Notes under the pieces: model-generated | The model's database searches: none | What the model was told of the DNA's origin: nothing | Seen by the model: only the letters and a program-made list of their open reading frames with translations | Origin: Paenibacillus campinasensis | GTDB lineage: Bacteria; Bacillota; Bacilli; Paenibacillales; Paenibacillaceae | DNA length: 64,000 nt | Direction: 5' to 3' | NCBI RefSeq assembly: GCF_002272015.1 | Contig: NZ_NPBY01000063.1 | Span: 39,651-103,650, forward strand | Program-made: the position numbers and the translations under genes | Shown: piece by piece, positions 8,444 to 18,308 of the stretch | Layout: the number at the start of each line of letters is the position of its first letter | Position numbering within the stretch: the first letter of the stretch is position 1

Positions 8444-10957
8444 TTAAGCGTTCTGCCCATGACAATGCTTGTACTTCTTGCCGCTGCCGCATGGACATGG
8501 ATCGTTACGGCCCACCTGATCGCCGACCTGAACCGGACGCTTCTGTGCAGGCTCACCGCCGCTGTTGGTGGATACCTTGTTCTCGTCCACGACAGCCTGG
8601 CGCTCCTGGTTCGTAGCGATGTGTGCCTTCATAATGTAGGTCGACACTTCTTCCTGGATCGTCGCAATCATGGCATTAAACATTTCGAAGCCCTCGAACT
8701 GGTATTCACGCAGCGGATCGGTACCGCCGTAAGCACGGAGATGAATACCTTGACGAAGCTGGTCCATCGCATCGATATGGTCCATCCACTTGCTGTCTAC
8801 GGCACGCAGGACGATAACCTTCTCGAACTCCCGAACCATTTCATGGCCGAGTGCCTGCTCGCGTTCCTCATACTTGCTCAGCACGCGTCCGAAGATGTAT
8901 TCCACCATCTCTTCCGGCTCTTTGCTCCACAGATCTTCACGGGTAATCGCGCCCTCATCAAGCAGCTTGTTGTTAACGTAATCGGCCACTTCCTGCAGTT
9001 CCCAGTTCTCCGGAATATCGTCACTGCAGTGCGCTTCTACCACACGCTGGATAACAGGCTTGATCATATCCAGGACGATCTGCTTGATGTCCTCGGATTC
9101 CAGAATCTCACGGCGCTGCTTGTAGATGATTTCGCGCTGCTGGTTCATCACGTCGTCATATTGCAGAACGACTTTACGCATGTCGAAGTTGTTGCCTTCT
9201 ACCCGCTTCTGAGCCGATTCCACCGCGCGTGTAATCATCTTGCTCTCAATCGGCTGGTCTTCTTCGAAGCCCAGGCGCTCCATCATGTTCAGCACGTTAT
9301 CAGTGCCAAAACGCTTCATCAGTTCATCCCCGAGCGACAGGTAGAACTGGGTCGAGCCCGGATCCCCTTGACGACCCGCACGACCGCGGAGCTGATTATC
9401 GATCCGGCGGGATTCATGGCGCTCTGTACCGATGATGTGCAGACCGCCAATCTCCTGAACGCCTTCACCCAAGATAATATCCGTACCGCGTCCTGCCATG
9501 TTCGTTGCGATTGTAACCGCGCCTGGCTGGCCCGCTTTGGAGATGATCTCAGCTTCCTCCGCATGATACTTCGCGTTCAACACCTTATGCTTAACGCCCT
9601 TGCGCTTGAGCATCTCGGACAGTCGCTCGGAATTCTCGATGGAGACCGTACCAACCAGCACCGGCTGGTTCTTCTGGTGACGCTCCACGATTTCGTTGAC
9701 AACGGCCTTGAACTTGCCGTCTACACTCTTATAGACGACATCCGGCATGTCGTTACGACGGTTCGGTCTATTGGTAGGAATCTGGAGCACTTCAAGACCA
9801 TAGATCTTCTTGAACTCCTCTTCCTCCGTCTTCGCCGTCCCTGTCATACCCGCCAGCTTGCGGTACATCCGGAAGTAGTTCTGGAACGTAATCGTCGCAA
9901 GCGTCATGCTCTCATTCTGAACTTCAATGCCTTCCTTGGCTTCGATCGCTTGATGGAGACCATCGCTATAACGGCGACCTGCCATCAGGCGGCCCGTAAA
10001 TTCGTCGACGATGACAATTTCATCTTCCGTCACGACATAATCGACATCCCGGCGCATAATGACATTGGCCTTCAGCGCCTGAACAATGTGGTGATTCAAG
10101 GTTACATGGTTATGGTCGTACAGGTTGTCGATGCCAAAAGCGCGCTCGGCTGCCGCCACACCTTTCTCGGTCAGCGAAACGGCCTTGACCTTGATATCGA
10201 CCGTGTAGTCTTCCTCCGGTACGAGACGCTTCACAAAACGGTCTGCCGCAAAGTACAGCTCCGTCGACTTCTGCGCTTGACCTGAAATGATCAGCGGTGT
10301 CCGTGCTTCGTCGATCAGAATGGAGTCAACCTCGTCAATGATACAGAAATACAGCGGACGCTGTACCATCTGCTCTTTATACAGCACCATGTTATCGCGG
10401 AGATAGTCGAAGCCGAATTCATTATTCGTTCCATACGTAATATCGCATGCATACGCATGCTGCTTCTCCGCATGCTCCATGCCGCTCAGGTTCACCCCGA
10501 CGGTCATGCCCAGGAAGTTATATATTTGCCCCATCTCAGAGCTGTCACGCTGCGCCAGATAATCGTTGACGGTAACAACGTGAACACCTTTCCCCAGGAG
10601 GGCATTCAAATAAACCGGCAGTGTACCCACCAGGGTCTTACCTTCACCGGTCTTCATTTCAGCGATTTTCCCTTCGTGGAGGGCCATACCTCCGACTAGC
10701 TGGACATCATAATGACGTTTGCCCAGCGTCCGTTTGGAAGCCTCGCGGACTGTCGCAAACGCTTCAGGGAGCAGTTCCTCCAGCGTCTCACCTTTCTCGA
10801 TCCGTGCGCGGAACTCTTCTGTTTTAGCTCGTAGCTGCTCGTCCGAGAGCGCCTCAAACTGCGGTTCCAATTGGTTGATTACATCGACCGTCTTCATGAG
10901 ACGTTTGACATCACGCTCGTTGGTGTCGCCGAAAATCTTTTTGACAAGTCCTAGCAT
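8444..10957 (-). CDS. secA: Preprotein translocase ATPase SecA
   Basis: Motor ATPase that drives unfolded preproteins through SecYEG at the membrane. The 837 residues begin MLGLVKKIFGDTNERDVKRL; Walker A GEGKT is at about 104-108, DEVDSILIDEART near 205, the preprotein cross-linking domain follows, and the C-terminus has the zinc/SecB-type motif CPCGSGKKYKHCH. The start at 10957 has AAAGGGG six bases upstream; a longer frame to 11011 adds a non-family leader. It is followed by prfB. Confidence 0.97.
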   Translation of the reverse strand: MLGLVKKIFGDTNERDVKRLMKTVDVINQLEPQFEALSDEQLRAKTEEFRARIEKGETLEELLPEAFATVREASKRTLGKRHYDVQLVGGMALHEGKIAEMKTGEGKTLVGTLPVYLNALLGKGVHVVTVNDYLAQRDSSEMGQIYNFLGMTVGVNLSGMEHAEKQHAYACDITYGTNNEFGFDYLRDNMVLYKEQMVQRPLYFCIIDEVDSILIDEARTPLIISGQAQKSTELYFAADRFVKRLVPEEDYTVDIKVKAVSLTEKGVAAAERAFGIDNLYDHNHVTLNHHIVQALKANVIMRRDVDYVVTEDEIVIVDEFTGRLMAGRRYSDGLHQAIEAKEGIEVQNESMTLATITFQNYFRMYRKLAGMTGTAKTEEEEFKKIYGLEVLQIPTNRPNRRNDMPDVVYKSVDGKFKAVVNEIVERHQKNQPVLVGTVSIENSERLSEMLKRKGVKHKVLNAKYHAEEAEIISKAGQPGAVTIATNMAGRGTDIILGEGVQEIGGLHIIGTERHESRRIDNQLRGRAGRQGDPGSTQFYLSLGDELMKRFGTDNVLNMMERLGFEEDQPIESKMITRAVESAQKRVEGNNFDMRKVVLQYDDVMNQQREIIYKQRREILESEDIKQIVLDMIKPVIQRVVEAHCSDDIPENWELQEVADYVNNKLLDEGAITREDLWSKEPEEMVEYIFGRVLSKYEEREQALGHEMVREFEKVIVLRAVDSKWMDHIDAMDQLRQGIHLRAYGGTDPLREYQFEGFEMFNAMIATIQEEVSTYIMKAHIATNQERQAVVDENKVSTNSGGEPAQKRPVQVGDQVGRNDPCPCGSGKKYKHCHGQNA

Positions 10958-11011
10958 GGTTAACCCCTTTCGTGCAAAACAAGTGATCGAATCAACTTCA
11001 TTAAATGCCAA

Positions 11012-11296
11012 AGGGTTAAATGATGAAATCGATTCATGGATTCCTTATGATTTCCCATTCCTGGCAGGCCTCTTGAAGTCCGTCCACCGGAATAGGGTTT
11101 GCATAAATTGTAACAGTTTGTATGTGATGCCGCAACATTAGGGTTACTTCAAGAGTGAGATAGCGGCATTTTCTCTTCTTCTTTAAGACGCCTTAATTAT
11201 ATGAAAAGTTGCGAAGCCGGGAGACACCATATTTTTCTGCTGCTTCCAGGCGGGCTGTTCTGAGCGCCCTCAAGCGCATCCTACAACTCAAATAAA
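11012..11296. other. Gap between secA and the hpf terminator
   Basis: The space upstream of secA contains no convincing gene. It is AT-rich around 11100-11200 and should hold the secA promoter, but no single -35/-10 pair stands out. Confidence 0.4.
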
Positions 11297-11326
11297 GAGC
11301 CCCACCCGGCATTCGGGTGAAGGCTC
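11297..11326 (-). terminator. Rho-independent terminator of hpf
   Basis: On the minus strand GAGCCttCACCCG, a five-base loop and CGGGTGgGGCTC are followed by TTTATTT. It lies 107 bases after the hpf stop. Confidence 0.8.
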
Positions 11327-11432
11327 ATCCTGCAGTCTCATGTCATGGTAAATCTATCGTCGCTTGCGTATGGAGCCTGCGGCTTGGCCATGCAGATGGA
11401 TAGCAACTAGCGGGGAGCTAGCAGCACTTGGC

Positions 11433-11993
11433 TTAGCCTTGCTCAATCAGTCCATACTTGCCGTCATCACGCTTGTAGACGACATTCACTTCCTTGGTGT
11501 CAATGTTGGAGAAAACGAAAAAGTCATGTCCAACCAAGTTCATTTGTAAAATAGCTTCTTCCACATCCATCGGCTTCATGGCAAAACGCTTCGTGCGGAC
11601 GACCTGATACTGGTCCTCTTCATGTTCGTCCTCATGAACAGCGTTCCCTGCGGCCTGGTCATTCTCGGCAATCAGCATTTTCAGACTGCCTTCCTGACGG
11701 AACTTACGGTTCAGCTTCGTCTTGTGTTTGCGAATCTGACGTTCCAACTTGTCCACAACAGCGTCAATGGAAGCATACATATCATCGCTTCGATGTTCCG
11801 CGCGCAGAACCACGCCTGGGAGCGGAATCGTCACTTCCACTGTGTGCAATCCTCGAATGACACTAAGGGTAACGTATCCTTCTGAGGCGGGGGGTGCATC
11901 AAAGTACTTCTCAAGTCTGCTGAGCTTCTTGTCAACATAGTCCTTCAAAGCTTCGGTCACTTCAATTTGTTGACCTCGAATACTGAATTGCAT
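11433..11993 (-). CDS. hpf: Ribosome hibernation promoting factor, long form
   Basis: Binds 30S subunits and pairs 70S ribosomes into 100S dimers in stationary phase. The 186 residues comprise an N-terminal HPF/RaiA domain (1 to about 100: MQFSIRGQQIEVTEALKDYVDKKL...) and the C-terminal dimerisation domain (about 128-186, VVRTKRFAMKPMDVEEAILQMNLVGHDFFVFSN) that marks the long form. ATG 11993 follows AGGAGTGCCCT. This is the yvyD equivalent, between the flagellar genes and secA as in Bacillus. Confidence 0.95.
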   Translation of the reverse strand: MQFSIRGQQIEVTEALKDYVDKKLSRLEKYFDAPPASEGYVTLSVIRGLHTVEVTIPLPGVVLRAEHRSDDMYASIDAVVDKLERQIRKHKTKLNRKFRQEGSLKMLIAENDQAAGNAVHEDEHEEDQYQVVRTKRFAMKPMDVEEAILQMNLVGHDFFVFSNIDTKEVNVVYKRDDGKYGLIEQG

Positions 11994-12271
11994 AGGGCAC
12001 TCCTCCTTTGCAACCTTATTATACCATTTTGTTAATGCTGTGTAAAAGGCAGTTTTGTGAATTTTCGCACATAATATGGAAAGGAAAATATTGGGGGATT
12101 GCCGTGGAAAGATTGCGTCATTGTTATGGATACTCGCCTCTTGTGGCCGGCTAAGGAATCGTGGCTTGGCGGCATCATTCGTATTCGTGTGCGATGAGCT
12201 GGCTGTGAGCGGAACCCCGGTCGCACACGGGACGGGCATCCGCCGCGACACCGCTTACAAAAAACAGAAAA

Positions 12272-12293
12272 AGACCCTGACGAATCAGGGTCT
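12272..12293 (-). terminator. Rho-independent terminator of the cold-shock gene
   Basis: Perfect nine-base arms AGACCCTGA / TCAGGGTCT with a four-base loop. On the minus strand a T5 run follows. It lies 69 bases after the csp stop. Confidence 0.85.
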
Positions 12294-12361
12294 CTCGCTA
12301 GCGAATCCTCAATTGCTAACCATCTATACCATGTTTATGTAGGTCGGCTGTGCCGGGATGA

Positions 12362-12559
12362 TTATAATTTGATTACGTTAGCTGCTTGCGGGCCACGTGC
12401 TCCTTCAACGATTTCAAATTCAACGGACTGTCCTTCTTCCAGGGTCTTGAAGCCTTCAGACTGGATTGCGGAGAAGTGTACGAAAACGTCGCCGCCATCT
12501 TCAGTTTCGATGAAGCCATAACCTTTTTCTGCGTTGAACCATTTAACTTTACCTTGCAT
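12362..12559 (-). CDS. Cold-shock protein, CspA family
   Basis: A 65-residue single OB-fold nucleic-acid chaperone. It has both RNA-binding motifs, KGYGFI (RNP1, about 13-18) and VFVHF (RNP2, about 25-29), and the family ending GPQAANVIKL. It is monocistronic, with its own promoter at 12622-12651 and terminator at 12272-12293. Its place between fliT and hpf is not part of the Bacillus subtilis order. Which csp paralogue it is cannot be decided from sequence alone. Confidence 0.95.
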   Translation of the reverse strand: MQGKVKWFNAEKGYGFIETEDGGDVFVHFSAIQSEGFKTLEEGQSVEFEIVEGARGPQAANVIKL

Positions 12560-12621
12560 GCACTAACATTCCCTTCATTGTCAAATAAAGTGTGACAGTA
12601 ATTTGTCCGTCCACATTTCCG

Positions 12622-12651
12622 ACTATAGCACCCCGCGTTATCCAGTGTCAA
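12622..12651 (-). promoter_or_regulatory. Sigma-A promoter of the cold-shock gene
   Basis: Minus strand -35 TTGACA (12651-12646), 18-base spacer, -10 TATAGT (12627-12622). This leaves a leader of about 55 bases before ATG 12559, shorter than the long cold-sensing leaders of enteric cspA. Confidence 0.75.
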
Positions 12652-12815
12652 TCGCCCCGGAGACAGTTTTTTCCGTCAAAAAAAACGTCGGAAATTGTCT
12701 ATAGGTCTTCGACACCAGAATTCGGCAGCAATAGACAAAAAAATGAACGAGTATGTCTGTCATATTATTAACCCAAGGGGCGGGAAGTGAAACATTGCTG
12801 ACTCTCTGATATGAA

Positions 12816-12842
12816 AAAAGGGCGCTCTACGAGCACCCTTTT
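12816..12842 (-). terminator. Terminator of the VWA-IPT gene
   Basis: AAAAGGGcGCTC / GAGCaCCCTTTT with a three-base loop and T-rich ends on both strands. It sits 22 bases after the stop of the VWA-IPT gene and closes the flagellar-surface transcript. Confidence 0.85.
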
Positions 12843-12863
12843 CCCAATCAATTACTATTTCCA

Positions 12864-15800
12864 TCATCTATATTCGAAATATAGAGCTCCGGATTGCTGA
12901 CCATCAGGATTAACGACTCTTACCTCGACTGCACCAGGCGCATTTGCTCTAGGAGTGCGTAGTCTGAGTCTAGTTGCACTAAGCAGATCGGCAGAATATT
13001 CAACACCGTCAATATGAACTTTTGCCCCACTGACAAAATTAGAACCATCTACATACAGCAGCGTACCTCCATTGACAGGACCGCTGGTAGGTGAAAGTGC
13101 CCGCAGTGTAGGTGCAGGAACTGGAGGTGGTGCGTCATAAGTAAACTGTGAAGTTGCCGAGTTACCGTTTGGATTGGTAATCACGATATCAACAGGGCCT
13201 GGTGCTGTACCTGCTGGAGTTCTAAATCGAACTCTAGTTGCACTCAAATAATCATAATTTATAACATTACCATTAAACGTAACGGTTAAAGAAGGCTCAA
13301 GATACATGCCATCAACGTATACTAGCGTACCACCCGCAAGCGGACCATTAGAAGGACTTACATTGGTAATGATAGGCTGTAACTCCTCAAAAGTATACCC
13401 ATTGTTGACGGTAAAAAACTGACCATCTGGATTGGTCACTGTAACATCAACAATTCCAGCTGTTGTTACTTCTGGTGCTCTTACCCGGATTTTCGTGTCG
13501 CTTACAAACGTATGCAATCCTACTGTATAACCCCCAAAGCTAACCGTTGCATTTCTTTGGAAGTTCTCTCCTGTTATCTCAACAATATTTCCACCTTTCG
13601 TATTTCCTACAGAAGGAGAAATCAGAGAAACTGTTGGCGCCGGAATTACAGGTGGCGGATCATAAGTAAACGCTGATAACAACGTTGCTTCTTTCATATC
13701 TGGATTGACGACCTTAAAATCGACAGCTCCAGGCGCGTTGACGGCCGGGGTGCGAAGTCTGAGACGAGAGGAGCTGAGATAATCAGCGGAAAGAGGTGTC
13801 TCTACTCCATCACGAACCATAAATAATTGAATCCCCTGCTGATAATTTGCACCGTCAACGTAGATCAAAGTTCCTCCTGCCATCGGTCCGTTCGCTGGCG
13901 TTACACCGTTAATGACCGGATCGGGCTTCTCAGGAGGAGGGAGATAACTAAAGGCATCCTCTAGAACATCTGATTGCCCATCTGGATTGACGACTTTAAT
14001 TGCTACCGACTTCACTTCGTTGCCAATCGGTGTTCTGAATCGAAGTCTCGTATCACTAAGATAACTAGTTGAAACTTCATTTTCATCAAAATAAACGACG
14101 GCTCCACTAACAAAGTCTTTACCATCTACATATACAAGCGTAGACTCATCCAACCTACCGGAGTTTGGAGACACAGCAGTAATTTGGGGTGGGTTCGGAG
14201 GCGGCGGAGGTAAAAATGTAAACGCCTGTGATAAAACTGATTCGGCCCCATCCGTATTTACTACTTTTACATCCACAGTACCTTCTGGCGCTACCGGGGT
14301 TTTAACAGTAAGTCTTGAAGCTGAGTTAACCGTCACAGAAGGACTCTCAATATCTCCAAAGAAAACCTTGGCCCCTGCTTTAAACTCCATTCCAGTGAGC
14401 ACCACGATCTCGTCTCCAGTCGTAAGACCTTCATTAGGTGCAACATCAGTAAGTGTCAATTTAGGAGGTTCATCATAAAAGAATCCATCCTCGAGCACGG
14501 TGGTTGTGCCGTCCGGATTCTCTATAACCACGTCTACAGCTCCCCAAGTATCTGTTGCAGGTGTTTGTAAATATAAATACCCGGAGTTGTAGTAGGTTAG
14601 AGATGTTACATATCGATCTCCGAATTTAACTTTAACACCGTTCATGAAGTTCTTACCATAGATCTTTACATTCGTATTCCCTGATATTGGACCATTTGTC
14701 GGCGTGATACTTGTGATTTCAGGTATTGCATAATAAGCAAAATCGATGGTGTCCGACTGGGAATCATCATTAATTACCTTCACCTGGGTCATACCTTGTG
14801 TTCCGTCAGGTGTAGTCGCAGTGATCTCGTTTTCATTTACGACAACCACATTTGTCGCGAATTTAGTTCCGAACATCACTTTTGCATTTGCCCTAAAATT
14901 GGCGCCTGTAATGGTTACCGGCTCTCCACCGGCAGTCAACCCTTTATCAGGCGTAATACTATCAATCACAGGCGGCAAATAGGTGACCTCAAGATTTGCC
15001 GTTGGAATTCTATATGTTTTGGAAGATCCTGTGTAATCTTTATAAGTAATCACAGATTCGGTGGTTGTTACAGGAAAGGTACCGTTCTTTCCTCCAGGTT
15101 TCTGTCGAATACTGTAAGTAAAGGTAAGGGTATCGTCCTTTAACTCGAGGAATCGCCATGTTAACGTATTACCTACAACTTCGGGTTTTGGAATATTATT
15201 GAGATAAGAATCTGGGACAATCTCAAAGCCAGGAGCCACAACATCCTTAACTACGACGTCATACGCGCTGGCAAGACCAATCTCTTGAACGATGGCCTCA
15301 TAAATAGCGCTCAAGCCAACGGATCCCAGCACAAAATGATGGTGATGAGAAGTTGTTGCCATGTTCTTAAGTAAATTATTCGGCGCACTATTATCCGGAT
15401 TGTCTCCGACATTTAATAAAGCGATTGTATAGAATACAATCCCCGCGTCCTTCGCTTCGTTAGCTTTCTTTAGCGCGTAATCGAATGCATTCAGTCCATC
15501 ACCAGTACCTGTCGCTTCACCGTCAGTCAATAAGACAATAACTGGCTGTGCTTCATCCCGATGATTAGCAAGCAGTTCTGTCGAGACGTTAATGGCATCC
15601 CCTGTAGCCGTTCCGCCATTAGCAAACAAAGTATCGATATAGCTCTTGGCACCCGCTGCATCTGTGGTTAAGTCATAGGATCTTACATCCGAGCTATAGT
15701 CAACAATACCTACTCTATGCTGGGTCAGATCCATCAAATCAATAAATCCTTTTGCTGCCGATTTAGCAGCGTTCATCTTCTCCGTTCCCATACTTCCGGA

Positions 15801-16028
15801 ACGGTCGATGACCAGTAAGACATCGTTCGGTTTCACTACATTGACGGGAGGCGTTCCCTGAATATTTAACGTAACTTCAGTTTCTCCTCCTACAAGAATA
15901 CTTGATGGATTTAAGCTTTTTGTAGCTGTGACATAGCTTGCAGAACTGGCTGATGCAGGCTGCACAGGCACACCGCTTATAAGCAGAACAAAGGAAAGAA
16001 GCAATAAAGCTATTGACTTCTTATTCAT
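12864..16028 (-). CDS. Secreted VWA-domain protein with eight IPT/TIG repeats
   Basis: A 1054-residue predicted exported protein. Residues 1 to about 28 form a Sec signal peptide (MNKKS, hydrophobic core, then PASASSA). A von Willebrand A domain spans about 68-265 with an intact metal-ion site DRSGS (75-79). After a DUF11-like linker come eight IPT/TIG domains from about residue 370, each opening like SPxxGPxxGGTLVYVDGxNF. No LPXTG, SLH or other anchor is visible, so it may be secreted or held by partners. The start has AAAGGAGGAGAG upstream, 13 bases after fliT. Adhesion or a matrix role is inferred from the domains. It is an insertion into the conserved flagellar-hpf order. Confidence 0.85.
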   Translation of the reverse strand: MNKKSIALLLLSFVLLISGVPVQPASASSASYVTATKSLNPSSILVGGETEVTLNIQGTPPVNVVKPNDVLLVIDRSGSMGTEKMNAAKSAAKGFIDLMDLTQHRVGIVDYSSDVRSYDLTTDAAGAKSYIDTLFANGGTATGDAINVSTELLANHRDEAQPVIVLLTDGEATGTGDGLNAFDYALKKANEAKDAGIVFYTIALLNVGDNPDNSAPNNLLKNMATTSHHHHFVLGSVGLSAIYEAIVQEIGLASAYDVVVKDVVAPGFEIVPDSYLNNIPKPEVVGNTLTWRFLELKDDTLTFTYSIRQKPGGKNGTFPVTTTESVITYKDYTGSSKTYRIPTANLEVTYLPPVIDSITPDKGLTAGGEPVTITGANFRANAKVMFGTKFATNVVVVNENEITATTPDGTQGMTQVKVINDDSQSDTIDFAYYAIPEITSITPTNGPISGNTNVKIYGKNFMNGVKVKFGDRYVTSLTYYNSGYLYLQTPATDTWGAVDVVIENPDGTTTVLEDGFFYDEPPKLTLTDVAPNEGLTTGDEIVVLTGMEFKAGAKVFFGDIESPSVTVNSASRLTVKTPVAPEGTVDVKVVNTDGAESVLSQAFTFLPPPPPNPPQITAVSPNSGRLDESTLVYVDGKDFVSGAVVYFDENEVSTSYLSDTRLRFRTPIGNEVKSVAIKVVNPDGQSDVLEDAFSYLPPPEKPDPVINGVTPANGPMAGGTLIYVDGANYQQGIQLFMVRDGVETPLSADYLSSSRLRLRTPAVNAPGAVDFKVVNPDMKEATLLSAFTYDPPPVIPAPTVSLISPSVGNTKGGNIVEITGENFQRNATVSFGGYTVGLHTFVSDTKIRVRAPEVTTAGIVDVTVTNPDGQFFTVNNGYTFEELQPIITNVSPSNGPLAGGTLVYVDGMYLEPSLTVTFNGNVINYDYLSATRVRFRTPAGTAPGPVDIVITNPNGNSATSQFTYDAPPPVPAPTLRALSPTSGPVNGGTLLYVDGSNFVSGAKVHIDGVEYSADLLSATRLRLRTPRANAPGAVEVRVVNPDGQQSGALYFEYR

Positions 16029-16041
16029 AACTCTCCTCCTT

Positions 16042-16353
16042 TTATGATTGTTTATCAAAGAAATATGACTCTGTGACGGCTGTCCGGGCATAATTGTCCT
16101 TTGCTAGTTGATTCAATTTCGTCATCTGCTGTTTCTTCACTTCCATCATGCCAACAATGGTTTGATGAAGACTGGCTACTTCTTGCAGCAAATTAAGCTC
16201 CTTCTCACTGTAGGCATCTTGGCTCGAGGATTGGAGCACTTCATAACATGAATCTATTTCCTTCTCAAGTTCGTAGTAGAGGGTAATTTGATTGCACTTT
16301 ACAATTTCCGAATATTTGCTCTGCAATTGCTCTAAGATCTCTTCTCGGTTCAT
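16042..16353 (-). CDS. fliT: FliT-like flagellar export chaperone
   Basis: A 103-residue, highly charged, all-helical protein directly after fliS, with which it overlaps by four bases (ATGA). In Bacillus the gene in this place is FliT, the chaperone for the cap protein FliD. Sequence similarity is weak in this family, so the call rests on size, helical character and position between fliS and the next transcript unit. Confidence 0.7.
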   Translation of the reverse strand: MNREEILEQLQSKYSEIVKCNQITLYYELEKEIDSCYEVLQSSSQDAYSEKELNLLQEVASLHQTIVGMMEVKKQQMTKLNQLAKDNYARTAVTESYFFDKQS

Positions 16354-16745
16354 GATTTACCTTTAGCACTTTTGACTTGGGCCAATGCTTGTCTCCAAGT
16401 ATCGGTATACTCTCTCGCAAACTCAATGACTTCATCAAGAATAGAGATATCCTTATTCACTGCAAAATCCCCTATTCTTCGAATATAATAATCATATAGC
16501 TGCCTTAATTGATGAGAGATTTCATATTCGAAGTTTAGTGTTGCTATGAACTCATACAGTATTGAGCGAGCCCCATGCAACCGATCCATCATTTCTGGAA
16601 ATTGCCCCTTCTCATAGAGTACCCTTGCCATATTTAATTTACGATGCAACTCTTCGTATAACAGGAGTGTTAAATCACCGGGGCTAGCGGTTTCTACCTT
16701 CGCTTTTAGATACTGTTGTTGATAATTGGGTGTCGGTGCCATCAT
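16350..16745 (-). CDS. fliS: Flagellin export chaperone FliS
   Basis: Binds the C-terminus of flagellin to prevent premature polymerisation and to deliver it for export. The 131 residues contain the family signature YLKAKVETASPGDLTLLLYEELHRKLNMA (about 12-40) and the helix NFEYEISHQLRQLYDYYIRRI. It lies between fliD and fliT. In Bacillus, FliS also helps control the FliW-CsrA-Hag switch, and all partners are encoded here. Confidence 0.93.
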   Translation of the reverse strand: MMAPTPNYQQQYLKAKVETASPGDLTLLLYEELHRKLNMARVLYEKGQFPEMMDRLHGARSILYEFIATLNFEYEISHQLRQLYDYYIRRIGDFAVNKDISILDEVIEFAREYTDTWRQALAQVKSAKGKS

Positions 16746-16802
16746 TTGTTAACCTCTCCTTATTAACGTAAGTTTCCATCATAAATAGGCGGCATTTCGA
16801 TA

Positions 16803-18290
16803 CTATTGGCCTAACTGCTGTGCAATCCAGCTTGCTTGAGAATTTAGTTTGTGCAATGTTTTCTCCATGGCTGTAAACTGCTTATAGTAACGTTCCTCCA
16901 CGGCCTTAAGGCGGTTTTCCAGTGTGTCAATTCTGCTGTTAAGATCTCTGAATTGTTGACCGAATATACTGCTGTCCGCACTGTCAGATATCGTCGTTGT
17001 ACCGATTTGCTTGATGATTTTATTGATGCTCGTATTCAACGCGTTATAGAGCCTGTCCCCGTAGCCTGCCTCTTCAACATAACCCTGCTCGCCCGGTTTC
17101 AAGCTGGTGGTCTTGGTAAATAGATTCATAACCGCTTCCGGATTATTCGTGATAGCATCTTGGAGTTTCTGCTCGTCCAACTCCAGCTTTCCTAACTCGC
17201 CTGTCATGCCTGGGACAAACTTCTTAAATGTGATTCCTATATCCGACAAACTATTAAATTCCTCTGGCAGACCCTCTACACTTTGGAGAAGCATCCCCCG
17301 AAGAGATGTCAGTGTTTCCTGTAAGATACTATCACGGTATAAAAGTCCAGTCTTGGCCTTCGATTCCCAGAGTTCAATTTGCTTTTCAGTCATACCTTCT
17401 TTTTGCTCACTCGTGAGCGGAGCATAGCTCCGATTCGGCACTGCCTTTGTTGCTCCATTAATTGAATCTACAAGAGCATTATACTGCTCAACAAATTCCT
17501 TAATGACGGAGGCAATATTTTGGGTATCCTGCGACACCGTAACGGACACCGCCGAAGTCGACACTCCTTGAATATCAAAACGTACGCCATTAAACTCAAA
17601 GGAGTTATTCTCCAGCTCCATGGTTGTTCCGTTTATAGTAACTGATGCGTTACTTCCGGTCTGGGGAAAAGAGGCTGAATCCAGCTTAAAGAAATTTTGA
17701 AGAACACCGTCAGGATCATCCACCTTCAGAACTGCCGACTCACCGGTAGAAGTTGTTGTCGCCATAAAACGCTTGTTAATGCTGTCAAAGCTAAGGTTAA
17801 CGCCTGTATTCGCTGCGTTTACTTGCTTCATAACAGATTCATATGTCGAATCGGGAGTCACTTTAATCTCGATGTCGCCCTTAGGACCGGTAATTGTGAA
17901 CGTTTGTTCAGAGGAGACCCCTATTTTATCTTTTAAATTGATATTCGTTGTGTCCCCGGTTACAAGTGCTGACGAAGCCAGGCTATTCACTTGGATGCTA
18001 TAGCTTCCACTAACAGCATTCGAAGATGATGTAGCCTTAATAACGGATTCATTACTGCTTGAGGCTGCCTGTTTGTTAAATGATGTAGTGAACCTGAGCT
18101 TATCCGTTAGCGTGCGAAGAGCAGTCAGTTGGGTGTTCATTTCCTGGTAAGCTTCTCGTTTCCATGCCAACTTCTGTTTTTGTTGATTTAATTTGTTTAG
18201 AGGCATTCTTTCTGCAGTCATCAGCTGGCTAACTAGCATATCTGTATCTAGCCCCGAGGCGATACCTCCAAACCGAATAGGTGATATCAT
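16803..18290 (-). CDS. fliD: Flagellar filament cap protein FliD
   Basis: Caps the growing filament and promotes flagellin insertion. The 495 residues have the FliD N-terminal region FGGIASGLDTDMLVSQLMTAERMPLNKL and the FliD C-terminal helical region ending KTLHKLNSQASWIAQQLGQ. Length is typical of the Bacillales. It follows flaG by 18 bases and precedes fliS. Confidence 0.95.
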   Translation of the reverse strand: MISPIRFGGIASGLDTDMLVSQLMTAERMPLNKLNQQKQKLAWKREAYQEMNTQLTALRTLTDKLRFTTSFNKQAASSSNESVIKATSSSNAVSGSYSIQVNSLASSALVTGDTTNINLKDKIGVSSEQTFTITGPKGDIEIKVTPDSTYESVMKQVNAANTGVNLSFDSINKRFMATTTSTGESAVLKVDDPDGVLQNFFKLDSASFPQTGSNASVTINGTTMELENNSFEFNGVRFDIQGVSTSAVSVTVSQDTQNIASVIKEFVEQYNALVDSINGATKAVPNRSYAPLTSEQKEGMTEKQIELWESKAKTGLLYRDSILQETLTSLRGMLLQSVEGLPEEFNSLSDIGITFKKFVPGMTGELGKLELDEQKLQDAITNNPEAVMNLFTKTTSLKPGEQGYVEEAGYGDRLYNALNTSINKIIKQIGTTTISDSADSSIFGQQFRDLNSRIDTLENRLKAVEERYYKQFTAMEKTLHKLNSQASWIAQQLGQ

Positions 18291-18308
18291 TGTTCACACC
18301 TCCTGAGT

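Noticed and set aside
8459..10285. Long open frame of 608 codons on the plus strand
   Set aside because: It is antisense to secA, without ribosome site or domain; it arises from codon bias of the real gene.
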